A stretch of 34,679 nucleotides of DNA from Pseudomonadota bacterium (GCA_023438785.1 JAEXQJ010000374.1:1-34679), one strand, 5' to 3'. Positions 17,884 to 26,144 are shown, numbered from the stretch's first letter. Notes: a model not told the origin generated them from the letters alone. Program-made: numbers and translations.

Positions 17884-18300
17884 CTATCGGCTCTGGCCTT
17901 CGCCTTGACCCCGCTGCTCCAGCGTCGAGAGCTCGAGCGTCAAGGCCCGCGTCGAGAGTTGGATCTCGCGAAACGAAATCGCGAGGGAGATCATCATCAG
18001 CACGAGGCTGATGCCGAAGAGCACCTTGCCGGCCGGCTGGCTGCCGGCGAAGAGGACGAACATGCAGGCCACGCAGCCGAGGATCGCCACCACGGCGAAC
18101 GCCTGCATGCTGCGAATCAAGGCCAGGCGATGGCGGAGGTTCTCGATCTGCCCGAGCACGACCCGCTCGCGGGTCTCGGCATAGCGCACGGCCAGGCCGC
18201 GGATGAGCGCGGCCAGGCCGAGGAACCGGTTGGTGTAGGCGAGCAGGATCAACGAGATGGTGGGAAAGAGCAGGCCCGGAGTGGCGAGGGAGATTTCCAT
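17884..18300 (-). CDS. DUF2721 family membrane protein
   Basis: A 138-residue protein with three predicted membrane segments (about residues 8-34, 68-88 and 91-112). The start PGLLFPTISLILLAYTNRF and the following helix with RHRLALIRSMQ match the DUF2721 family of small bacterial membrane proteins of unknown function. A polar helix at about 38-65 lies between the first two segments. The gene is 34 nt downstream of the GT-C-like gene on the same strand, so it may close the operon beginning at 20912. A weak AAGG element precedes the ATG. No function is assigned. Confidence 0.75.
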   Translation of the reverse strand: MEISLATPGLLFPTISLILLAYTNRFLGLAALIRGLAVRYAETRERVVLGQIENLRHRLALIRSMQAFAVVAILGCVACMFVLFAGSQPAGKVLFGISLVLMMISLAISFREIQLSTRALTLELSTLEQRGQGEGQSR

Positions 18301-18334
18301 GGGCGCAGTGTACCTTGCGCCCCGCGACCCTCGA

Positions 18335-19849
18335 TCACGGTCGCGTGCGGCAGGGGCCGAAGATGGTCACCGGTCCGGCCTCACCAACGATGGCGCAAGA
18401 CGCGGCCAGCCGGGCGCGATAGGCGGGTTGAACCTGGAAGCCCCACAAATAGCGGTAGCGCGCGAACACCTCTCCCCACCGGCCATCGTCGGGCGGGATG
18501 TGCGGCGGGGACAGCAGCCACTTGGGGGCCGGGTTGTCCAACAGCAGGGGCTGTGCACCCGCCTTGGCGAATAGCGTGCCGTGGTTCACCCGTCGCTCGA
18601 TGACCGCGTAGAGCGACAGGTGGCGGTAGCCCACGGCCACGCGGAAAGGCAGGCTTCCGTGCGGGGATTCCATCAACAGGGGATGCAGATCGATCTGTTC
18701 GGGAAGCCGGCGCAACAGGTCCACCTGCGCGGCAATCTCGGGCTCGCGCTGTCGCCACTCGGCGGCCACCGAGGCCATGCGCCCCAGGCCGGCCACCACG
18801 GCCAGCAGCAAGGCGACCTGAGCCGCCCGCTTGGTCACCTGCAGGCGCCAGCCGACGGTCGCGAACACCAGCATGGGCAGGATGAAGCGCACGTCCACGA
18901 AGTGGCTGTTGGCCGCGCTGATGGGCGACACCAGATATCCCAGGCCGAAGAGACCAGCCAATACGAAGGGCAGCCGCGAGCCTTGACGGCGGGGCCGTCC
19001 GACAAGGAGCACGAGCCCCGCGGCAGCGAGCAGCCCGATGAGGGTTCGACCGACGAGCAGATCGGTGCCGCCGTACACCCAGCCCAGGCCGTGCAGCTTG
19101 TCCGCCGGGTGCGGCCACACCGGCGTCTGCGTGATGCGCACGTGCGCGCTCAGCCCGATGTAGAGGGCAGCCATCGGCGCGATGGGCACGAGGGCGACCC
19201 AATGGGGACGGGCCAGGCGGCGCTTGCGCCAGCCATCAGCGGCCGTGTACACCCCGATGGCGGCGATGAGGAACACCGCCGCCGAGAGGTGCGTCAGGTA
19301 GCACAGAGTGGCCAGCCCCGACGACACCAGCACGGACTGCGGCGTGGGCCGGTCGCGGTGGCCGAGCCAATAGGCGAAGGTCAGGAGGAAGAGGGCGACG
19401 CCCAGTGAGTAGGCCAGGAATCCGTACAGGAAGTTGAAGTTGAAACACAGGAAGAGCACCGGGATGGTCATCCAGGTCGGCGCGCCGTGCAGCGCCCGGC
19501 CCAGACGGTCGCAGCCCCACACGAACAGCACGACGTAGACCGAGGCCACGATCTTGCCCACCGTGTACACATCGAAGAAGCGCATGAGGGGCAGCCCGAT
19601 CATCTCGACCCCCAGATTGGGCACGGGAAACACGTCGAGCCGGTAGTCGCGCTGGAACGCCGCCACGTTGCCTTGCTCGTGCAAGATGAAGAGCCGCGCC
19701 AGATGGTTGGGCATGTCGGGCAGGGCCAGATACTGCACGCTCCAGATGGCCGCGATGGCCGCCGCCGCCAGCGCAAACAGCGTCAGGTGGTAGAGCCGCG
19801 TCTGCCGTCGTCCCGCCACGAGGACATCGGTGATCCCACCTGCCTTCAT
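18335..19849 (-). CDS. Polytopic membrane protein, probable GT-C-like glycosyltransferase
   Basis: A 504-residue inner-membrane protein with about ten to twelve hydrophobic segments. The first TM segment (about residues 22-40) leads into YLALPDMPNHLARLF, placing Asp45 where GT-C enzymes keep a catalytic acid; the second acidic residue of the usual pair is missing. Middle segments include FLCFNFNFLYGFLAYSLGVALFL, split across two helices. The C-terminal 130 residues are soluble. The start at 19849 is well supported by GGGAGGGAC directly upstream. It follows the UbiA-family gene after 154 nt and precedes the DUF2721 gene by 34 nt. A glycosyltransferase role is inference from topology and neighbours; a non-enzymatic membrane role is possible. 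Confidence 0.6.
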   Translation of the reverse strand: MKAGGITDVLVAGRRQTRLYHLTLFALAAAAIAAIWSVQYLALPDMPNHLARLFILHEQGNVAAFQRDYRLDVFPVPNLGVEMIGLPLMRFFDVYTVGKIVASVYVVLFVWGCDRLGRALHGAPTWMTIPVLFLCFNFNFLYGFLAYSLGVALFLLTFAYWLGHRDRPTPQSVLVSSGLATLCYLTHLSAAVFLIAAIGVYTAADGWRKRRLARPHWVALVPIAPMAALYIGLSAHVRITQTPVWPHPADKLHGLGWVYGGTDLLVGRTLIGLLAAAGLVLLVGRPRRQGSRLPFVLAGLFGLGYLVSPISAANSHFVDVRFILPMLVFATVGWRLQVTKRAAQVALLLAVVAGLGRMASVAAEWRQREPEIAAQVDLLRRLPEQIDLHPLLMESPHGSLPFRVAVGYRHLSLYAVIERRVNHGTLFAKAGAQPLLLDNPAPKWLLSPPHIPPDDGRWGEVFARYRYLWGFQVQPAYRARLAASCAIVGEAGPVTIFGPCRTRP

Positions 19850-20003
19850 GTCCCTCCCTCTGGCGGGAGTGTTCCCCGGGAGGTTCGGCCGGGCCAGCCT
19901 CGACGAGACGCTCAGGTGGATCTGCGCGAAAACGACGGAGCGCGACGGCGTGGTTCTGCGAAAGGGCCGCGGAGGACGGCGCGCCCGCCGCGGGGGCTGC
20001 CGA

Positions 20004-20912
20004 TCAATGAGAGATGCGCACCAGCCAGTCGGGTGGGAAGCGGGCGAGCGCGACGAGAGCGCCAATCAGCGCGCCGCACGTGAGGCTGTTGCGGTCTTTG
20101 AGGGCGAAGCGTACGGGATCGTCTTTGAGGTGGCCGCGGTTGGCCAGCAACCAGATGCGACCCAACCAATACAAGAGGATGGGCAGGGCCAACCACAGCA
20201 GAGCGGGCTTCCGATAGCCGGCACGCACGGCGGCGCTGTCGATGTAGAGCGCGAACACCAACGCCGAAACGAAGGCGCTGGCCGTTCCCATGGCGCCCAC
20301 CATGGGCAGGTCGAGGCGCACGTAGTCGCGGTTCTTCAAGGGTTGGCCGTCGACCTTGTCGCGCAGCTCCTCGTAGCGTTTCGCGAAGGCCAGACTGGTG
20401 AAGACGAAGATGGAGAATCCGACCAGCCAGGGACTGACGGCAATCCCCGTCGCCACGCCACCCGCCAGCACGCGATGAGCGTAGAGGCCCGCGAGCACCA
20501 GCACGTCCACCAGCAAGGCCCGCTTGAGCCGCGTGGAGTAGAGGATCGTGCCGGCGAAGTAGATGGTGAGCATGACCAAGAACTTCGCAGGCAAGAAGCT
20601 GAGCGCCAGCGCCGAGGCCGCCAGCACCAAGGCGATGCACAGGAACGGCCCCAGGGCCACGGGCAGCGCCCCCGATGCGAAGGGGCGATTCTTCTTGGTG
20701 GGATGGGCGCGGTCGGCGTCGAGGTCGAGCAGATCGTTGAGCACGTAGCCCGCCGAGGCGCATAGGCTGAACGCCAGCGCCGCGAGCAGTCCCTGCCCCA
20801 GGGTGGACCACCGCGGAACACCGGGGGCCAGCGCGACGGGCACCAGGACCAACAAGTTCTTCGACCACTGGTGCGGGCGAAGCTCGCGAAGCACGGCTCT
20901 GGCGAACTGCAT
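20004..20912 (-). CDS. UbiA family prenyltransferase, decaprenyl-phosphate phosphoribosyltransferase-like
   Basis: A 302-residue membrane enzyme with about nine hydrophobic segments. It opens with RPHQWSKNLLVLVP, and its first Asp-rich motif reads NDLLDLDADRAHPTKKNRP, followed by FASG. The second motif region has YSTRLKRALLVDVLVLAG, then AGGVATGIAVSPW and KRYEELR. This combination marks the branch that makes polyprenyl-phosphoryl-5-phosphoribose (mycobacterial Rv3806c type), the donor precursor for lipid-linked arabinose, rather than the ubiquinone or menaquinone branches. AGAGGAG precedes the ATG at 20912 with good spacing. Nearby GT-C-like proteins could use such a donor. No epimerase or phosphatase of that pathway is seen here, so the end product is inference. 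Confidence 0.82.
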   Translation of the reverse strand: MQFARAVLRELRPHQWSKNLLVLVPVALAPGVPRWSTLGQGLLAALAFSLCASAGYVLNDLLDLDADRAHPTKKNRPFASGALPVALGPFLCIALVLAASALALSFLPAKFLVMLTIYFAGTILYSTRLKRALLVDVLVLAGLYAHRVLAGGVATGIAVSPWLVGFSIFVFTSLAFAKRYEELRDKVDGQPLKNRDYVRLDLPMVGAMGTASAFVSALVFALYIDSAAVRAGYRKPALLWLALPILLYWLGRIWLLANRGHLKDDPVRFALKDRNSLTCGALIGALVALARFPPDWLVRISH

Positions 20913-21017
20913 CGGGTACTCCTCTGGCGATAGTCGTCAGATGCTCCCAGGGGGCACCCGCGTGCCAGTCCACGCGTGGCGCGGTCCGCATCGCGTGCGC
21001 GAGGTGGTTCGGCTGCT

Positions 21018-21056
21018 GCGCGCCGTTGCGTCCATCACCGCCGACCAACGGCGCGC
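21018..21056 (-). terminator. Inverted repeat after the thioredoxin gene
   Basis: An 11-bp perfect inverted repeat (GCGCGCCGTTG / CAACGGCGCGC) encloses 17 nt and begins 43 nt beyond the thioredoxin stop on the minus strand. No U-tract follows. The long loop makes it a weak terminator candidate. Confidence 0.35.
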
Positions 21057-21099
21057 GCGGCGTGAACCGTATGGGCCGCGGGCAGCGCGGCTCGCCGAC

Positions 21100-21471
21100 T
21101 CAGTTGCCCGCGGCCGCTGTCTGGGCCTGCACCTCGGCGCGCACCTTCACCATGTCCAGGGCCTTGATCTGCTCAATGAGCTTCTGCAACGCGGTGGCAG
21201 GCAGGGCCCCAGCTTGCTGGAAGAGGAGGATGCCGTCGCGGAAAGCCATCAGGGTCGGAATGGCCTGGATGCGGAACGCGCTGGCCAGCTCGTTTTCGTC
21301 CTCGGTGTTGAGCTTGGCGAAAACCACGTCAGGATTGGACTCGGACATCTTCTCGAAGATGGGGCCGAAGACGCGGCATGGCCCGCACCACGGTGCCCAG
21401 AAATCCACCAGCACGATGCCGCTAGACACGGTGTCCTTAAAATTGGCCTGGGTTAGTGTCTTGGTTGCCAT
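21100..21471 (-). CDS. trxA: Thioredoxin
   Basis: A 123-residue cytoplasmic thiol-disulfide reductase. It shows the canonical active site WCGPC (Cys29, Cys32) in VDFWAPWCGPCR, the Asp of VLVDFW, and the cis-proline loop in AIPTLMAF. The C-terminal tail of about 15 residues (ending AQTAAAGN) extends beyond the usual fold. The start at 21471 is set by AAGGAG six nt upstream; the in-frame codons before it read through the divergent promoter. It is divergent, 87 nt away, from a CcdA-thioredoxin fusion that could carry its reducing power across the membrane. Whether it is the main cellular thioredoxin or a dedicated partner cannot be told, so the symbol is a family-level call. Confidence 0.9.
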   Translation of the reverse strand: MATKTLTQANFKDTVSSGIVLVDFWAPWCGPCRVFGPIFEKMSESNPDVVFAKLNTEDENELASAFRIQAIPTLMAFRDGILLFQQAGALPATALQKLIEQIKALDMVKVRAEVQAQTAAAGN

Positions 21472-21558
21472 GTTTCGCTCCTTCAGCCTTTTCGAGCCGA
21501 CAGGACCGAGAAAGGTTCGCGGAATCCAAAGTGGAGCCGACTGGCTCATAGGGGTGAG

Positions 21559-22710
21559 ATGACACTCAGCGTCCCCGCCCTTTTCCTAGCTGGTGTGCTC
21601 ACGTTTCTGTCGCCGTGCGTGCTGCCGCTGGTCCCCATCTACCTGGCCATGCTGGCTGGAACCTCGGCCGCAGCGGTGCGTGACGGGACAGGGCGGCGCG
21701 GCCTGGTGTGGTCCGCCGTGGCCTTCTCGCTCGGGCTGGCCCTCGTGTTCGTGGCCCTGGGTCTTGCGGCCTCGGCGCTGGGCCGTGTGCTATCCGGGCA
21801 CCGCACCCTCATCATGCAGCTCGCCGGCCTGGCTATCTTTCTGGCCGGGTTGAAGCTGATGGGCTTTCTCCACGTGCCTTGGCTCGATCGCGAGTCCCGC
21901 CCTTGGTTGGCCCGCCTGCGACACAGCGGTGGTTTGGCCTGGCCCTTCTTGTTCGGAGCCGCCTTCGCACTGGGCTGGAGCCCTTGCGTGGGGCCCATCT
22001 TGGGCTCCGTGCTGGCCTTCGCGGCCCAGGCCGGCCACGCGGGGCAGGCGGCGTTCTACCTGGGCCTGTACGCCGCGGGTCTCACGCTGCCGCTCATCGC
22101 CGTCGCCTTGGCGGCGCCGCTGGCCCTTCGCCTGCTTGATCGGGCCAAGCGCCACATGCGCATCTTCGAGTTGGCGAGCGGCACCCTCCTCGGGATCATG
22201 GGCCTTTTACTCATCACGGGGCACCACGCCTGGCTCATGTCTCCGCCGACGGGCCCGGCCTCCGCGCCCCTGGCGGCAAATGTCTCTGAGGCCCCTGCCA
22301 CCTGTTCGGCGGGGCCCGCCGCGGCGGCCGCGCCCTTCTCCTCCTCCGAGAGCGCCACCGAGAGCGCCGCGCCCGTCGAACAGCTCCCGACCATGCTGGA
22401 ATTCGTGTCGACCCACTGCCCGATCTGCCAGCGCATGCACCCGGTGGTTGCTGCGGCCGAGCGCGACTGCTCCCGTCACGGGGTGCGCGTGCAACAGGTG
22501 GACGTGTTCACCCCCGCCGGCCGCGCCTTGGCCGCCCGTTACGGCGTGCTAGGCGTTCCCACGTTCTTGTTCCTGGACAGCGCGGGCAAAGAGGTGGCCC
22601 GGCTGGTGGGCGAGCAGCCGCCCCAGACGTTGATGCAATCGCTGGAGATCTTGGCCGGCGAGAAGTGCGATGGCTTCCGGCCGCTGCCTCAGCCTCCTGC
22701 CGGCTCCTGA
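21559..22710 (+). CDS. CcdA/DsbD-like transmembrane thiol transporter fused to a thioredoxin-like domain
   Basis: A 383-residue membrane protein. Residues 1-220 form the CcdA/DsbD-beta module with six hydrophobic segments and the paired membrane cysteines Cys20 (FLSPCVLPLVP) and Cys143 (LGWSPCVGP). An Ala/Pro/Ser linker (about 225-275) leads to a C-terminal thioredoxin-like domain with Cys287-Pro-Ile-Cys290 and a cis-proline loop (GVPTFLFLD). Such proteins move electrons from cytoplasmic thioredoxin to extracytoplasmic thiols for disulfide isomerisation or cytochrome c maturation. Compared with full DsbD it lacks the N-terminal alpha domain. It diverges from a thioredoxin gene. Its stop is one nt from the convergent NUDIX stop. 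No cytochrome c maturation genes are present in the window. Confidence 0.88.
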   Translation: MTLSVPALFLAGVLTFLSPCVLPLVPIYLAMLAGTSAAAVRDGTGRRGLVWSAVAFSLGLALVFVALGLAASALGRVLSGHRTLIMQLAGLAIFLAGLKLMGFLHVPWLDRESRPWLARLRHSGGLAWPFLFGAAFALGWSPCVGPILGSVLAFAAQAGHAGQAAFYLGLYAAGLTLPLIAVALAAPLALRLLDRAKRHMRIFELASGTLLGIMGLLLITGHHAWLMSPPTGPASAPLAANVSEAPATCSAGPAAAAAPFSSSESATESAAPVEQLPTMLEFVSTHCPICQRMHPVVAAAERDCSRHGVRVQQVDVFTPAGRALAARYGVLGVPTFLFLDSAGKEVARLVGEQPPQTLMQSLEILAGEKCDGFRPLPQPPAGS

Positions 22711-22711
22711 T

Positions 22712-23269
22712 TCAGCAACCCAACCAACCGCGCTTGGCCGCCAGCAGAATGGCTCCGATGTGGGCTGCGTGCGTCAGGTGCCCCGAGTCGATCTCGGACA
22801 TGAGGCTTCGCAGCGGTCGACGGCAGACCGTGATGACCTCGCTGGCCTCGGGGTGCGCCGGGCCGGCCGGCCTGGCCCCGGTGGCGAAGAAGAAGTGTGC
22901 CCGGTACGTGGCGCGCGCCGGCTCTGGCGCGACCATCAGGAGGGGCTGCCACGCATCGGCCACGAACCCGGTCTCTTCCTGCAACTCGCGCTGGGCCGCG
23001 GCCAACGGCGTCTCGCCGCCATCGATGACCCCGGCGGGCAATTCCAGGCTGAGGCGGCCCAGTCCATGCCGGTATTGCTCGACCAAGATGATGTCGTCAT
23101 CGGGCGAGCCCCGTCCCGTGACGGCGATGACGCTGGCCCAGTGGGGCGAGTGGAGGACGTGGAAGTCGTCGATCACAGCGCCATTGGGAAGCTCGACGCG
23201 CTCCTCGCTGATGGACAACCAGCGGCGCTCGAGCAGGAGTCTCTTTTCCAGGACTCTCCAGGGCTTCAC
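22712..23269 (-). CDS. NUDIX hydrolase, ADP-ribose pyrophosphatase-like
   Basis: A 185-residue cytoplasmic hydrolase of nucleoside-diphosphate-linked compounds. The Nudix box is complete: GVIDGGETPLAAAQ followed by RELQEETGF, with all catalytic Glu residues and the Arg. Upstream strands (IILVEQYRHG, LSLELPAG) match ADP-ribose pyrophosphatase-type members. The start is uncertain: I chose GTG at 23269 (VKPWRVLEKR), where the family fold begins; a start further upstream would run into the ferritin promoter and lacks a better ribosome site. It is divergent from ferritin and converges with the CcdA fusion, one nt apart. The actual substrate cannot be told from sequence. Confidence 0.85.
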   Translation of the reverse strand: MKPWRVLEKRLLLERRWLSISEERVELPNGAVIDDFHVLHSPHWASVIAVTGRGSPDDDIILVEQYRHGLGRLSLELPAGVIDGGETPLAAAQRELQEETGFVADAWQPLLMVAPEPARATYRAHFFFATGARPAGPAHPEASEVITVCRRPLRSLMSEIDSGHLTHAAHIGAILLAAKRGWLGC

Positions 23270-23384
23270 GACGCCAATCGAACCCGCGGCCCGGGCGCTG
23301 TCAAGGGCCGGCGGAACCGGTTGTGCGGCTTTGCACGTGACCTCGCCGAAGCCGTGGCATCCAAGTACACGCCCAGGAGGCCCC

Positions 23385-23876
23385 ATGCTGAGCAAGACCA
23401 TGCAGGACGCATTCGGCGCGCACATCAACCACGAGCTCTATTCGAGCTATCTCTACCTCTCGATGTCCCTCTACTTCGAGGGGCGCAGTCTGCCCGGCTT
23501 CGCCAGGTGGATGCGCATCCAGTCCACGGAGGAGAACAGCCACGGTATGAAGATGTTGGATCACGTTCTGGACCGCGGTGGCAGCGTGACCCTGCAGGCC
23601 ATCGAGCAGCCGGCCGCTGACTTCAAGTCGGCGCTGGACGTCTTCGAGCGGACGGTGGCACACGAGCAGAAGATCACCGCCGAAATCAATGCCCTTTACG
23701 CCACGGCCATGAAGGAGAATGACTTCGCCTCCATGGAGATGCTCCAGTGGTTCATCAAGGAGCAGGTCGAGGAGGAGAAGAACAGCAACCTCATCCTCGA
23801 ACAGCTCAAGTTGGCGGGCGACAAGGGCAGCAGCCTGGTCATGCTCGACCACCGCATGGGCAAGCGTGGCTCATAG
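23385..23876 (+). CDS. ftnA: Ferritin, non-heme iron storage protein
   Basis: A 163-residue four-helix subunit that would assemble into a 24-mer, oxidise Fe(II) and store ferric mineral in the cytoplasm. The ferroxidase ligands fall at exactly the positions known for bacterial FtnA: Glu17, Glu50, His53, Glu94 and Gln127, with Glu130 for the third iron site. There is no heme-ligand feature of bacterioferritin. CAGGAGG lies 4-5 nt before the ATG at 23385. It is divergent from the NUDIX gene over 115 nt. I see no convincing Fur box in that gap. Confidence 0.95.
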   Translation: MLSKTMQDAFGAHINHELYSSYLYLSMSLYFEGRSLPGFARWMRIQSTEENSHGMKMLDHVLDRGGSVTLQAIEQPAADFKSALDVFERTVAHEQKITAEINALYATAMKENDFASMEMLQWFIKEQVEEEKNSNLILEQLKLAGDKGSSLVMLDHRMGKRGS

Positions 23877-24533
23877 GGTTTGCACGGCGGGCTGCACCCC
23901 AGACCTGCCGTCTGCCCCTGGTCAACTGAGCGTCACCGTACTCCTGCGGTTGTCGATGCGTGTCGGGCATGTCCAGGCCGCCATTCATGAGACCCATCCC
24001 GGAGCCGATGGCTCGGGCAAGTGTCGTCGGTCTCGCGACTGACACCCAAACGTCCTCCCGGCCCGTTTTCGTCAGGAGAAATGCCCCCGCGCCGTCGCGC
24101 AGGTCGGGTGCGCTCGAGAGCGGCTGCCATGGCTTCGCGTTGACCCCGGCGTCTCCTCCGGCCGCAACGAAGGGGATGGCCGCGACGCGGTAGCTCGGGC
24201 AGCGGCGGGCCATGGCTGTGTCGTGGGGCTCGACCTGGCCCGTGCCGCAGTCGTGCCGCCAAGCCAGCGAGAACAGTCCGGATGCCGCGGCGAGCGTCCT
24301 TTCCCGCAGGCAAACCGTGGCCTGTCCTCGGGCGGGCTCGTGTCGAGGCTCGGCCCCAGCGGGCGGGCCCGTGGCGCGCGCTCCGGCTGCATTGCCGCGG
24401 GTGAGCCGAATTACGAGTCCCAGGACGACAAGAGAGTCGCCAGCGTTCCCCGGGCGCCTGTCCGAGTGGATCTGCAGGTCAGTGATCGGCCGAGCCCGTG
24501 ACGGGAATGAATGCCAATTCGGAGGACACCAAA
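23877..24533. other. 657-nt region with no convincing gene
   Basis: Between ferritin and the xylanase. Open frames exist on both strands, the longest on the minus strand (24567 down to 23839), but it overlaps both flanking genes, has no good ribosome site, shows weaker third-position G/C preference than neighbours, and resembles no family I know. I see no tRNA, insertion-sequence ends or strong hairpin. It could be a decayed gene, a long leader for the xylanase, or an unrecognised orphan. Confidence 0.5.
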
Positions 24534-26000
24534 ATGATGATCGACAATCGCCCTGGCCCCCAAGCACCTTCCTGCCATGTCTTCCGACACCGGCTTGCGC
24601 TGGCTCTGTCGGTTGCCGTCGGGCTAGCGCTCGCCCCGGGCTGTGACGCCGGTGACGGGGATACGAGCGGAGACGCGGTCGGCGGCTCGGGTGGCTCGAC
24701 GAGCACGGGCGGCAAGACCGGGGGCACGACCGGCGGCAGTACGGCCACCGGCGGCAAGACTCAGTCCGGTGGCGAACAGGCAGGCGGAACCGCGGGTGGG
24801 TCCGCGGGAGCCACGGGCGGCTCCGCCAGCGGCGGCCGGGTCACCACGGGCGGCTCGACGGCAAGCGGTGGCTCGGCTAACACGGGCGGCTCGAGTGCGA
24901 CGGGCGGCTCGACGGCCAGCGGTGGCTCGGCTAACACGGGTGGCTCGAGTGCGACGGGTGGCTCGAGTGCGACGGGTGGCTCGAGTGCGACCGGCGGATC
25001 GAGTGCAACCGGCGGCTCGAGTGCGACGGGTGGCTCGAGTGCGACGGGCGGCTCGAGTGCGACCGGCGGTTCGGCTGGCACGGGCGGCTCGACCGGAACG
25101 GGCGGTACCACCGGAACCGGCGGTTCCACCGGCAAGATCGTCTTCCCGGCCAAGTTCGCCGGCAACATCACGACGAACAATCAGGTGCGTTCGGACTTCA
25201 AGACCTTCTGGGACCAGATCACGCCCGAAAACGAGGGCAAGTGGGGCTCGGTGCAAAAGTCGCAGGGCTCCTTCAGCTGGACTTCCCTTGATGCCATCTA
25301 CAAGTACGCCAAGGAGAACAACATCCTCTTCAAGCAACACACCTTCGTGTGGGGAGCCCAGCAGCCGAGTTGGGTGAACAGCTCGAATGGTCAAACGGCG
25401 GTTCGCACCTGGATGCAGGAGTTCTGCAAGCGCTACCCCGATGTGAAGATCATCGACGTCGTGAACGAGCCGCCGCCTCATACCACGCCCGCGTACAAGG
25501 ACGGCATCGGTGGGAATGGGACCAGCGGTTGGGACTGGATCGCGAACTCGTTCAAGTGGGCGCGTGAGTTCTGCCCGAACGCTGTCCTGGTCCTGAACGA
25601 CTACAACACGATCGAGTACGGCAACGACAACACGCACATCATCGAGATCACTAACAAGATCAAGGCCGCCGGCGCGCCTGTCGACGCGGTCGGCTGCCAA
25701 GCCCATGACGCCTACAAGATCAACACGGCGACCGTGAAGGGGTACCTCGACAAGATCACCACGCAGACCGGGCTGCCGACCTACATCACCGAGTACGATA
25801 TCGGTCTCGCCGACGATAACCAGCAGAAGAAGGTGATGGAGGAGCAGTTCACGATGTACTGGACGAACAGCAACATCAAAGGGGTCACCATTTGGGGCTA
25901 CATCGTGGGCGCCACCTGGCGGGACAACACCGGCCTGATGAGCAGCAGCGGCACGAAACGCGCCGCCATGACCTGGCTCATGGACTACCTCAAGCGATAG
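24534..26000 (+). CDS. Endo-1,4-beta-xylanase, GH10, lipoprotein-like, with repetitive linker
   Basis: A 488-residue exported enzyme that would cleave the beta-1,4-xylan backbone. A basic start, then a hydrophobic stretch (ALALSVAVGLALAPGC), end in Cys, a probable though non-canonical lipobox, suggesting surface anchoring. Residues about 45-200 are almost only Gly, Ser, Thr and Ala, with tandem TGGSSA units. The GH10 barrel (about 203-488) has WDQITPENEGKWG, KQHTFVWGAQQPSW, VVNEPPP with acid/base Glu312, and ITEYDIG with nucleophile Glu420. At about 285 residues it is compact for GH10. GGAGG lies 8 nt before ATG 24534 and decides the start. No carbohydrate-binding module is seen. It ends at a strong hairpin. 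Confidence 0.92.
   Translation: MMIDNRPGPQAPSCHVFRHRLALALSVAVGLALAPGCDAGDGDTSGDAVGGSGGSTSTGGKTGGTTGGSTATGGKTQSGGEQAGGTAGGSAGATGGSASGGRVTTGGSTASGGSANTGGSSATGGSTASGGSANTGGSSATGGSSATGGSSATGGSSATGGSSATGGSSATGGSSATGGSAGTGGSTGTGGTTGTGGSTGKIVFPAKFAGNITTNNQVRSDFKTFWDQITPENEGKWGSVQKSQGSFSWTSLDAIYKYAKENNILFKQHTFVWGAQQPSWVNSSNGQTAVRTWMQEFCKRYPDVKIIDVVNEPPPHTTPAYKDGIGGNGTSGWDWIANSFKWAREFCPNAVLVLNDYNTIEYGNDNTHIIEITNKIKAAGAPVDAVGCQAHDAYKINTATVKGYLDKITTQTGLPTYITEYDIGLADDNQQKKVMEEQFTMYWTNSNIKGVTIWGYIVGATWRDNTGLMSSSGTKRAAMTWLMDYLKR
24847..24954 (+). repeat. Two tandem 54-nt repeats in the xylanase linker
   Basis: The segment 24847-24900 recurs at 24901-24954 with only isolated substitutions. Each unit encodes an 18-residue block containing GGSTASGGSANTGGSSA. 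In frame, so copy changes would preserve reading. Confidence 0.85.
24945..25070 (+). repeat. Seven tandem 18-nt repeats encoding SSATGG
   Basis: Seven consecutive 18-nt units begin TCGAGTGC and encode Ser-Ser-Ala-Thr-Gly-Gly. They differ only at a few, mostly synonymous, positions. This is an in-frame minisatellite within the secreted linker, not a CRISPR array: there are no unique spacers. Confidence 0.9.
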
Positions 26001-26014
26001 CGACACAGGACCGC

Positions 26015-26039
26015 GCGGGGGAAGCCGAGCTTCCCCCGC
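26015..26039. terminator. Strong hairpin after the xylanase gene
   Basis: A perfect 10-bp stem (GCGGGGGAAG / CTTCCCCCGC) with a 5-nt loop starts 15 nt after the xylanase stop. No U-tract follows, as is common in GC-rich genomes. It lies between convergent genes and could act in both directions. Confidence 0.75.
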
Positions 26040-26107
26040 TCACGCGCTGGTCACGTCGAACCGCCCCCGAGTAGGCCGGCGAGCGCCAATTCGCCACGCG
26101 GAAGGGT

Positions 26108-26144
26108 TTCGCCGCCGGCGAAGCGGACGCGCGTCGCCGCGTCC
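26108..26144 (-). terminator. Two adjacent hairpins after the signalling operon
   Basis: Downstream of the hybrid kinase stop on the minus strand: a 7-bp stem with a 6-nt loop (GGACGCG / CGCGTCC, 26125-26144) and a 6-bp stem with a 3-nt loop (TTCGCC / GGCGAA, 26108-26122). Position at the end of the five-gene operon supports a terminator role. Confidence 0.45.

Noticed and set aside
23839..24567. A 242-codon minus-strand frame as a gene
   Set aside because: It overlaps both the ferritin 3' end and the xylanase start and has no ribosome site or family match; kept only as an open question in the intergenic entry.
24847..25070. Regular short repeats as a CRISPR array
   Set aside because: The units are contiguous, coding and without unique spacers; they encode a Gly/Ser/Thr linker.
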